NCBI GenBank assembly: GCA_025352585.1
Contig: JANXTD010000698.1
Span: 1-5,708, forward strand
Length of the DNA stretch: 5,708 bases
Reading direction: 5' to 3'
Source of the DNA: Fimbriiglobus sp.
Lineage (GTDB): Bacteria > Planctomycetota > Planctomycetia > Gemmatales > Gemmataceae
Every line of letters begins with the position of its first letter. Position 1 is the stretch's first letter. Positions 1-5,708 of this stretch are shown here, piece by piece. The notes beneath the pieces are model-generated. The model saw nothing but the letters and a program-made list of their open reading frames with translations, searched no databases and was not told the origin of the DNA. The position numbers and the translations under genes were made by a program.

Positions 1-46
1 GGACGCCGTCCGGCTGTTCGCCGAGCGGCTGCCGGCCGAGGCGTGA
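1..46 (+). CDS. C-terminal end of an unidentified protein (partial)
   Basis: The frame starting at base 2 reads DAVRLFAERLPAEA and then stops at TGA (44-46). All 14 sense codons end in G or C, against about half in frame 1 and 12 of 14 in frame 3, so this is the frame that looks coded in such a GC-rich genome. The residues look like a helical C-terminus. Nothing in 14 residues identifies a family, so no function is proposed. The gene converges on the efflux permease with only 7 bases between the two stop codons, and I see no hairpin terminator at the junction. The rest of the gene lies outside the window. It could still be chance, because the evidence is a short stretch of biased codons. Confidence 0.5.
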   Translation, partial: DAVRLFAERLPAEA

Positions 47-53
47 CCATCGG

Positions 54-3000
54 TTAGTGCCCCATGCTCGCGGCCCCTTCGGGCGGCGTGCGGCGGCCGT
101 AGAAGCTGTACAGCACCGGCACGAGGTTCATCAGGAACAGCGTCGAAAGCATCCCGCCGACGACGACGATGGCGAGCGGCTGCTGCGCCTGCGAACCGAT
201 CTTCGTCGAGAACGCCGCGGGCAGCAGCCCCAGGATCGCCGCCAGGGCGGTCATCGTCACGGGGCGAATGACCTGGCCGGTGCCGGTCAGCAACGCCTCC
301 TTCAACTCGACGCCGCGGGCGCGCAGGCTGTTGAAGGCCGAGACGAAGAGTAGGCCGTTCATCACCGCCACGCCCAGGATCGAGATGAAGCCGACGGCCG
401 CGGAGATGTTGAAGTTCAGCCCCGCCATCTTCAGCGCCCAGACGCCGCCGATCCCCATCGCCAGCACGTTGGCGAAGACGACCATCGCGTCGAGGACACT
501 GCGGAAGGCCATGTACAGCATGACGCAGATCACCGCCAGCGACACGGCGAAGACGCGGGCCAGCCGGCCCTCGGCGCGCTGCATCCCCTGGAACTCGCCG
601 CTCCACTCGGTGCGGTAGCCCGACGGCATCAGCGGCGCGACCTTGTCTTGGGCCTCGGCCACCGTACTCGCCAGGTCGCGGCCGCGGACGCCGAACTTCA
701 CCGCGATCATGCGCTGGCCCTGCTCGCGGTAGATCGTCGCCGCGCCGGGCTTGAGGTACTGCCCGTCCACCGGGGTCACGAGGTCGCCGAGCCGGCGGCG
801 CGGCACGGCGGTCGGCAGCGACGGCGCGTTCTGCGTGCTGCCGGTCAAGGCCGGCATCGCCCGCGACGAGCCGAACGCCGACGGCGTGATGCCGCCTGCG
901 GCGGTCGAACTCTGGCTGGCCCCGGCCGGCAGCGAGCCGCCGCCGGTGACCTGGTTGTTGGTCACGTCCACGGGGATGTTGAGGATGGTCTGCTCGTCGC
1001 GCCGCAGCCGGGCCGGCCAGCGCAAAATGAGGTCGAAGGAGCGCTCGCCCTCGGTGATCGTGGTCACGCCGTTGCCGCCGATGGCCGTCTCGATGACGTT
1101 GGCCACGTCGGCAGGCTGGACGCCCCACTTGGCGCACTTCTCGCGGTCGATCGGCAGCTCGAAGTTCGACTGGCCGCGGATGCGGAACACGCCGGGGTTC
1201 TCGACGCCCTTGACCTCGTTGAGCGCGTCCTGCGTCTTGGCCGCGAGGTCTTCGAGCGTGCTCAAGTCGGGGCCGAAAATCTTCACGGCGTTCTCGCCCT
1301 TGACCCCCGAGAGGGCCTCCATGACGTTGTCGCGGATGTTCTGCGAGAAGTCCCAGGTCGCGCCGGGGAACAGCCGTTCGAGGTCGTCGTTGAGCACGGC
1401 GATCAGTTCGGGCTTGGTGCGCGGCCGGCCGAGGGCGGGGTTCACCGGCCACTGGTCGAACGGCTTGAGCGGCACGAAGGTCTCGACGTTCGAGTACGTC
1501 GTCGAGTCGGTGCCGTCGTCCGGCCGGCCGAGTTGCGGCGACACCAGTTCGACTTCGGGGTACTTGCGGATGACCTCGCCGATCGCCTTGGCCCGCACCG
1601 ACGCCTCGTCGAACGAGATGTTGACCGGGAAGACCCCGCGAATCCACAAGTTGCCCTCCTCAAGTTCGGGCATGAACTCGCGGCCCATCGTCGCCGCGGT
1701 GAACCCGGTGATGCCGAGCGCGACCGCGAACGCCGCGACGACCGGCCAGCGCAGCCGCAGTAACAGCCGCAGTTGCCAGAGGTAGCCGCCCTTGATGACG
1801 GCGACGAGCAGGTTGTCGCGGGCCGGCTTGGTGTGCCGCAGCAGGATGACGCACAGCACCGGCGACACGGTCACGGCCAGCAGCAGCGCCCCGGCCAGCG
1901 CGAAGGCGTAGGTGTCGGCCATTGGCCCGAAGATTTGCCCCTCGGGGCCGGTCATCGTGAACAGCGGTAGTAGGGCACAGACCATGATCAGCGTGGCGAA
2001 CAGCAGGCTGCGTTGCACCTCGGTGGCCGCCTTGACGATCTTCTGCCGGTTGGTCAGGTGGGCTTCAGTCGGGTCGCCGAGGTGCCGGTAGATGCTCTCG
2101 ACGAGGATCAGGGTCGAATCGACGATGATGCCGAAATCGACCGCGCCGATCGACAACAAGTTGGCCGACTTGCCGCGGGCGAACAGCACGCCGAAGGCGA
2201 ACAGCAGTGCTAACGGGATGTTCACGGCGACGATCAGCGTGACGCGGACGTTCGACAGGAACAGCAGCAAAATCATCGACACCAGCCCGAGGCCGACCAC
2301 GAGGTTTTCGTGGACCGTCTCGGTGGTCACGCCGATGAGGTCGGTGCGGTCGTAGTACGACTCGATTTTGACGCCCGGCGGCATCCGCCCGCCCGCGTTC
2401 AACTCGGCGATCTTGACTTTGAGGTCGGCGAGGGCCGGCAATGACTCGCCGCCCTTGCGCAGCAGCACGATGCCACGGACCACGTCGTCGTCGGTGTTCC
2501 AGGTGCGCTCGCCCTTGGCGTCGAGGACCTCGCGGCCGTCGTCGTCCTTGATCGGCCGGGTGATGCCGACGCGGCCCAGCCGGGTGACGCGGCCGACGAC
2601 CACACCCCGCTGGCCGAACTGCTCGTCGGCGACGCGCGGGCTGCCGTCGGCGTTCAGCAGTGGGCCGCTATCGACGACGTTATCGACGCGCACCGGCTGG
2701 TTGTTCACGCTCAGCAGCACGACCTGGCGAATCTCGCGCAGTCGGCGGACTTCCTCGGTACGCAGGTAGCGTGCGGCCTCGGCGGGGGTCTTCATCAGGA
2801 ACGTCGCCGGCATCGGGTCTTCGCCCTTGCCGATGAGGCCGATGCCTCGGACCACCTGGACCGTCGGCCCCTGGGTGAGGTACTCGCCGCTGGCGTTCTT
2901 GTTGCTCGCTGCGATCTTGTCCTCCATAAATTGCAGCGACACGCCGTACAGCGCCAGGCGGTCGGGGTCGGCCTGCACCTCGTAGCGCTTGGTCTCGCCG

Positions 3001-3548
3001 CCCTGGGCCGCGGTGCCGACGATGCGGGGGACGCGCTTCAACTCGCGGTCGAGGGTGAAGTTTTGCAGCGAGGTCAGGTCGCGCAGTTCGTAGACCGGGT
3101 GGCCGAGGGCGTCCTTGGGGCCGGAGAGGGTGTAGCGGAAGATTTCACCCGTCGGCGAGGTGGGCGAGATTTGCGGGGTGACGTTCTTGGGCAGCACCGC
3201 CAACTGCATGCGGTTGATGACTTCCTGCTTGGCCTTCTCGAAATCGACGCCGTAGTCGAACTGGTTGCGGATGTGCGACAGGCCGAACAGCGACTTGCTG
3301 CGCGTGTAAGTCAGCCCCGGCATCCCCGCCAGCGCCGCCTCCAGCGGCGTGGTAACTTGCCGCTCGACCTCCTCGGCGCTGCCGCCGGGCCACTGCGCGA
3401 TGACCTCGACGATCGGCGGCGCGGGGTCGGGGTAGGCCTCGACGTTGACGTTGACGAAGGCGAACGACCCGCCGACGGCGAGCGCCGCGGTCGCCAGCAC
3501 CACGAGGATGACGTTGTCGAGCGACCAGGCGACGAGTTTGGCGAGCAC
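54..3548 (-). CDS. HME-type RND efflux permease, CzcA-like, with extra periplasmic insertions
   Basis: This is the inner-membrane proton antiporter of a tripartite efflux pump, 1164 residues long against about 1020-1065 usual for CzcA/CusA proteins. It has the standard RND layout: TM1 at about 11-31, a first periplasmic region at 32-410, TM2-TM7 between about 413 and 620, a second periplasmic region at 621-995, and TM8-TM12 between about 996 and 1147. TM4 carries D471, D477 and E484 in DFGIIVDSTLILVES, with the same spacing as the CzcA proton-relay residues D402/D408/E415. This places it in the heavy-metal (HME) branch. Other family-like stretches are FMPELEEGNLWIR (625-637), ALSGVKGENAVKIFGP (745-760) and the C-terminal NLVPVLYSFYGRR. 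By alignment from memory, the three CusA copper-binding methionines are replaced (R637, N687, E744), so Cu/Ag export is unlikely. The substrate is otherwise open: Zn, Co, Ni or something else. The start is GTG, chosen because the hydrophobic N-terminus then matches the family and a GAGG lies 9 bases upstream. It is the second gene of an operon, 25 bases after the adaptor. The gene name czcA would be by similarity only. Confidence 0.93.
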   Translation of the reverse strand: MLAKLVAWSLDNVILVVLATAALAVGGSFAFVNVNVEAYPDPAPPIVEVIAQWPGGSAEEVERQVTTPLEAALAGMPGLTYTRSKSLFGLSHIRNQFDYGVDFEKAKQEVINRMQLAVLPKNVTPQISPTSPTGEIFRYTLSGPKDALGHPVYELRDLTSLQNFTLDRELKRVPRIVGTAAQGGETKRYEVQADPDRLALYGVSLQFMEDKIAASNKNASGEYLTQGPTVQVVRGIGLIGKGEDPMPATFLMKTPAEAARYLRTEEVRRLREIRQVVLLSVNNQPVRVDNVVDSGPLLNADGSPRVADEQFGQRGVVVGRVTRLGRVGITRPIKDDDGREVLDAKGERTWNTDDDVVRGIVLLRKGGESLPALADLKVKIAELNAGGRMPPGVKIESYYDRTDLIGVTTETVHENLVVGLGLVSMILLLFLSNVRVTLIVAVNIPLALLFAFGVLFARGKSANLLSIGAVDFGIIVDSTLILVESIYRHLGDPTEAHLTNRQKIVKAATEVQRSLLFATLIMVCALLPLFTMTGPEGQIFGPMADTYAFALAGALLLAVTVSPVLCVILLRHTKPARDNLLVAVIKGGYLWQLRLLLRLRWPVVAAFAVALGITGFTAATMGREFMPELEEGNLWIRGVFPVNISFDEASVRAKAIGEVIRKYPEVELVSPQLGRPDDGTDSTTYSNVETFVPLKPFDQWPVNPALGRPRTKPELIAVLNDDLERLFPGATWDFSQNIRDNVMEALSGVKGENAVKIFGPDLSTLEDLAAKTQDALNEVKGVENPGVFRIRGQSNFELPIDREKCAKWGVQPADVANVIETAIGGNGVTTITEGERSFDLILRWPARLRRDEQTILNIPVDVTNNQVTGGGSLPAGASQSSTAAGGITPSAFGSSRAMPALTGSTQNAPSLPTAVPRRRLGDLVTPVDGQYLKPGAATIYREQGQRMIAVKFGVRGRDLASTVAEAQDKVAPLMPSGYRTEWSGEFQGMQRAEGRLARVFAVSLAVICVMLYMAFRSVLDAMVVFANVLAMGIGGVWALKMAGLNFNISAAVGFISILGVAVMNGLLFVSAFNSLRARGVELKEALLTGTGQVIRPVTMTALAAILGLLPAAFSTKIGSQAQQPLAIVVVGGMLSTLFLMNLVPVLYSFYGRRTPPEGAASMGH

Positions 3549-3557
3549 GGGCGGGGG

Positions 3558-3561
3558 CCTC
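3558..3561 (-). promoter_or_regulatory. Shine-Dalgarno site of the RND permease
   Basis: GAGG on the minus strand sits 9 bases before the GTG at 3546-3548, inside the 25-base gap after the adaptor stop codon. It supports the GTG start, because the next in-frame methionine is residue 76, well past TM1. It also fits translation of the permease from a shared transcript. Confidence 0.6.
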
Positions 3562-3573
3562 GGAACGGGGGGT

Positions 3574-4989
3574 CTACTTCGCCACGAAGTCCGGCGCGTC
3601 GTCGAGTGCCTGCTTCAACTGGATCGCCGCGCCGATCACCACGCGGTCGCCCGGCTTCACCCCACCCGACACGTACGCCACGTCGTGGAAGCGGCGGGTC
3701 ACGGTCACCGCGCGGCGGGTGTACAGGTTCGCCGCCGGGTCGGGCTGCACGAACACCACACTGTCCTTGCCGTCCTCGACCAGCCCCGCCGTCGGCACCT
3801 CGACCTCGCCCGGCACCGGCGGCACCACGACCACGGCAGTGGCGAACTGCCCGGCCCGCAACTCGCCTTTGGAGTTATCGACCGTACCGTTGGCCGGGAC
3901 GGTGTGCTGGTTGGGGTCGAGCAGCGCGCCGATCTGTTCGAGCTGGCCGGGGTAGACCGCCCCGCTCTGGTTCGACAACCGCACCTCCCATCGAATGGGC
4001 TTCGGCAACGCTTGCAGCGCCGGCAAGTCGTCCTCGTAGACGTTGACCCAGACCGTCAGCCGGCTCAGGTCGGCGACCTTGAACAGGTCGGCGACGGTGT
4101 CGGTCACGTCGCCGACGTTGGTATTCTTTTCGAGGATCACGCCGGCGAACGGCGAGCGCACCTCGACGCGCGCCCAGGTCCGGCCGGCGGACAGTTCGCG
4201 GCGTTCCTCGGGGCTGCCGACCTTCTCCGCGCCGAGGCCGATCGCCTTGATCTCGTCGTCATTGAGGCGCAAGGCCCGCAGGGTCGCCTCGACGCGGGCC
4301 ACGGCGTTCTCGTCGGCCCGCACGGTCGCCTCGGCCTCGCGGATTTGCCGCTCGGCGATGACCCCTTCGGTGAGGCTGCGGAAGCGGGCCAGGTTCTCGC
4401 GGTCGAGCTTCAGCTTCAGCGTCGTATCGACGAGTTCGCTCTTCTTCTCGCCGAGTTCCTTACTCCACAGCACGGCTAACAACTGCCCGGCGGTGACCGC
4501 GTCGCCGGCGCGAAGGCTGCGCGGCCCCGCCCCGCCGGTGGGGCGTTCGGACTCGCCGCCCTCGGGGGTGCCGAGCGCGACGACTTCGCCGGCAAGCCGC
4601 GAGTGAATGCGGGCGAGCCGGTTGCTGTCGATCGCCAGGCTACCCTGGAACGCCGGCAGCGGCCGCGGCCGGTCGGCGGCTTTGGCCTCCTGCGTCCGCA
4701 CGCCTAGCGACTTCGCCACCTCGGCCGGAACGCTCAGGGTGTCTGCCGACACCCGCTCGACGCGCGGAGCCTTCGCCCCGGCCGCCGGCGCGGCCGACGG
4801 GGTCTCGGCCGGCGACTTGGCTTGCAGGTGGCGAAATAGCAGCGCCCCCGCGGCCAGTACGGCAACCGTACCGACGAGGCTGCCGACCTGGCCGACGTAC
4901 GCCAACAGGGGCCGGCGCGCCGGGGGTGAAGCTGCCAGTGGTGGCGGGGGGGTCAAAACGACGGTGCCGCTGTCGGGGGAGGAGTTCAT
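3574..4989 (-). CDS. RND periplasmic adaptor (membrane-fusion protein), CzcB-like
   Basis: This 471-residue protein would link the RND permease to an outer-membrane channel across the periplasm. The N-terminus is a short Pro-rich cytoplasmic stretch with RR at 25-26, followed by one membrane anchor at about 33-53 and an Ala/Pro-rich linker to about 75. There is no cysteine anywhere, so it is anchored by this helix and not by a lipid. The adaptor domains follow in order: first lipoyl half at about 124-175 (RIHSRLAGEVVAL, then LRAGDAVTAGQLLAVLWSKEL), an alpha-helical hairpin at about 176-250, second lipoyl half at about 272-305 (VRSPFAGVILEKNTNVGD), a beta-barrel at about 306-395 with DPNQHTV and ELRAGQFATAVVVVP, and a membrane-proximal domain at about 396-470 ending in GGVKPGDRVVIGAAIQLK. 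The first lipoyl half is interrupted by a Gly/Pro-rich insert at about 141-159. There are only four histidines and no His-rich metal-binding extension. The start is ATG with no clear Shine-Dalgarno, but no other start codon lies just upstream. It is the first gene of the operon. The gene name czcB would be by similarity only. Confidence 0.92.
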   Translation of the reverse strand: MNSSPDSGTVVLTPPPPLAASPPARRPLLAYVGQVGSLVGTVAVLAAGALLFRHLQAKSPAETPSAAPAAGAKAPRVERVSADTLSVPAEVAKSLGVRTQEAKAADRPRPLPAFQGSLAIDSNRLARIHSRLAGEVVALGTPEGGESERPTGGAGPRSLRAGDAVTAGQLLAVLWSKELGEKKSELVDTTLKLKLDRENLARFRSLTEGVIAERQIREAEATVRADENAVARVEATLRALRLNDDEIKAIGLGAEKVGSPEERRELSAGRTWARVEVRSPFAGVILEKNTNVGDVTDTVADLFKVADLSRLTVWVNVYEDDLPALQALPKPIRWEVRLSNQSGAVYPGQLEQIGALLDPNQHTVPANGTVDNSKGELRAGQFATAVVVVPPVPGEVEVPTAGLVEDGKDSVVFVQPDPAANLYTRRAVTVTRRFHDVAYVSGGVKPGDRVVIGAAIQLKQALDDAPDFVAK

Positions 4990-5226
4990 AGAGTTACAAC
5001 GAGCCGAGGCGTGATCGGGTTCACTTTCCCCGAAAGCAAACCCCGTTCCGCCACTCGTGCACCCACGATTCGCCGCAATTCACGGGGTGGTCGCGCCGGA
5101 CACTGGTCGATCGTCCCCCGGCGTGGATACTTTCCGACCGACGCAATTTGACGCTTCCCTTCGACACGCACGCCGGTTACGATCCGGTTCCGCCCGCCAC
5201 CCTCCCCACGTTTCCGCAAGGTCGCT
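4990..5226. promoter_or_regulatory. Divergent intergenic region between the efflux operon and the oxidoreductase
   Basis: These 237 bases must hold the promoters of both flanking transcripts. No convincing sigma-70 promoter is visible on either strand. Short motifs that can be seen are a dyad TCGTG-CACC-CACGA at 5055-5068, the heptamer CGCAATT twice in the same orientation (5074-5080 and 5142-5148), and a direct repeat CCGGTT-ACGAT-CCGGTT at 5173-5189 with an 11-base period. TTGACG at 5148-5153 resembles a -35 box but is 24 bases from the nearest -10-like TACGAT (5178-5183). The sequence just before the adaptor ATG has no Shine-Dalgarno. Any of these repeats could be operators or chance matches in GC-rich DNA. 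The region as a regulatory spacer is secure, but the individual sites are not. Confidence 0.6.
5218..5221 (+). promoter_or_regulatory. Shine-Dalgarno site of the Tat-exported oxidoreductase
   Basis: AAGG lies 5 bases before the ATG at 5227-5229. Together with the twin-arginine motif falling at residues 3-9, it fixes this ATG as the start. Confidence 0.5.
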
Positions 5227-5708
5227 ATGCTCTCCCGCCGCACGTTCCTGAAGTCCGCCGCCGTCGCCGCGGCCCCGCTCGTCTGGGTCAAGTCCGGGCA
5301 GGCCGCGCCGTCCGAGAGGCTCGCCGTCGGCTTCATCGGCGTCGGCACGATGGGCCGCGGCCACCTCGGCGGCTTCCTCGGCCGCGAGGGCGTCGAAGTG
5401 GTCGCCGTCTGCGACGTGGTCAAGGAGCGGACCGACATCGCCGCCGAGATGGTCGATAAGAAGTATGCCGGCCGCGCCAAGTCCGGCAAGGTCGCCCCCG
5501 TCGCCGCCTACGCCGACTTCCACCAACTACTCGCGCACAAGGGCCTCGACGCAGTCGTGATCGCCACGCCGGACCACTGGCACGCCATCCCGTGCCTGGC
5601 CGCGGCCGCCGCCGGGAAGCACATCTACTGCGAGAAGCCGCTGACGCACCACGTCAGCGAGGGCCGCGAGATCGCGGACGCCGTGGCCAAGGCCAAGGTG
5701 ACGTTCCA
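5227..5708 (+). CDS. Tat-exported Gfo/Idh/MocA-family NAD(P)-dependent oxidoreductase (3' end outside window)
   Basis: The first 160 residues of a probable dehydrogenase are present; the window ends inside the gene. The N-terminus MLSRRTFLK is a textbook twin-arginine motif (R4, R5, F7, L8, K9), followed by a hydrophobic stretch at 11-21 and a likely cleavage after SGQA near residue 26. The protein should therefore fold with its cofactor in the cytoplasm and be exported by Tat. The mature part opens with a Rossmann fold: beta strand plus GFIGVGTMGRGH (35-46), an acidic D63 at the end of the second strand (VVAVCD), then VIATPDHWH (111-119) and YCEKPLT (134-140). The EKP motif is typical of the family, in which its lysine (K137 here) lines the active site. 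The family oxidises or rearranges sugars, inositols and related compounds, but the missing C-terminal domain decides the substrate, so none is named. It is transcribed away from the efflux operon, and nothing visible suggests a shared function. Confidence 0.9.
   Translation, partial: MLSRRTFLKSAAVAAAPLVWVKSGQAAPSERLAVGFIGVGTMGRGHLGGFLGREGVEVVAVCDVVKERTDIAAEMVDKKYAGRAKSGKVAPVAAYADFHQLLAHKGLDAVVIATPDHWHAIPCLAAAAAGKHIYCEKPLTHHVSEGREIADAVAKAKVTF

Noticed and set aside
47..53. A terminator between the convergent genes
   Set aside because: Only seven bases separate the stop codons, and no stem-loop with a T-run is visible on either side.
801..953. A frameshift or assembly error explaining the low-complexity stretch in the permease
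   Set aside because: Codon third positions remain almost all G or C in the permease frame throughout, and conserved family sequence resumes in the same frame on both sides.
648..1763. A 371-codon plus-strand open frame opposite the permease
   Set aside because: Its product is rich in Arg, Gly, Ala and Asp with no domain. It lies fully antisense to conserved RND sequence. Long antisense frames are expected when third positions are almost all G or C.
2931..4479. Long plus-strand open frames opposite the adaptor and the start of the permease (2931-4046, 3445-4479)
   Set aside because: Both run across the junction of two well-supported minus-strand genes and encode low-complexity Arg/His/Pro-rich products with no recognisable family.
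5148..5183. TTGACG and TACGAT as a sigma-70 promoter for the oxidoreductase
   Set aside because: The spacer is 24 bases, far from the usual 16-18. The alternative TTCCCT (5155-5160), 17 bases before TACGAT, matches the -35 consensus at only three of six positions.
4986..5526. Minus-strand open frames (4986-5489 and 5080-5526) covering the intergenic region and the start of the oxidoreductase
   Set aside because: They are antisense to the Tat signal and Rossmann motif of a clear gene, and their products show no known domain. The 4986 frame also overlaps the adaptor start by a few bases.

Overview
The window is GC-rich (roughly two thirds G+C by eye, with third codon positions almost all G or C). 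It most resembles a planctomycete, probably a Gemmata-like one. The main clue is a Tat-exported Gfo/Idh/MocA-family oxidoreductase, a gene type that planctomycete genomes carry in many copies. The large RND permease with extra periplasmic insertions fits but does not prove this. The assignment is an inference from gene content and style, not from a marker gene.

Layout: bases 1-46 hold the last 14 codons of an unidentified plus-strand gene. After 7 bases comes the stop codon of a convergent minus-strand gene, an RND efflux permease of the heavy-metal (CzcA-like) type that fills 54-3548. Twenty-five bases upstream of it on the same strand is its membrane-fusion (periplasmic adaptor) partner, 3574-4989. 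A 237-base divergent intergenic region (4990-5226) separates this two-gene operon from a plus-strand gene starting at 5227. That gene encodes a secreted oxidoreductase and is cut by the window end after 160 residues.

The adaptor and permease should form the inner-membrane and periplasmic parts of a tripartite, proton-driven efflux pump. No outer-membrane factor (CzcC/TolC type) and no metal-responsive regulator lie in the window, and the operon is closed on both sides by genes on the other strand. The outer-membrane channel must therefore be encoded elsewhere. The permease keeps the Asp/Asp/Glu proton-relay motif of CzcA but appears to lack the copper-binding methionines of CusA. It carries about 70 extra residues in its first periplasmic half and a Ser/Gly/Thr/Ala-rich insert of about 50 residues in its second.

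I found no RNA gene, mobile element, CRISPR array or clear terminator, and no evidence of a wholly new system. The points most worth a second look are the permease insertions, its unresolved substrate, and short repeats in the divergent intergenic region.
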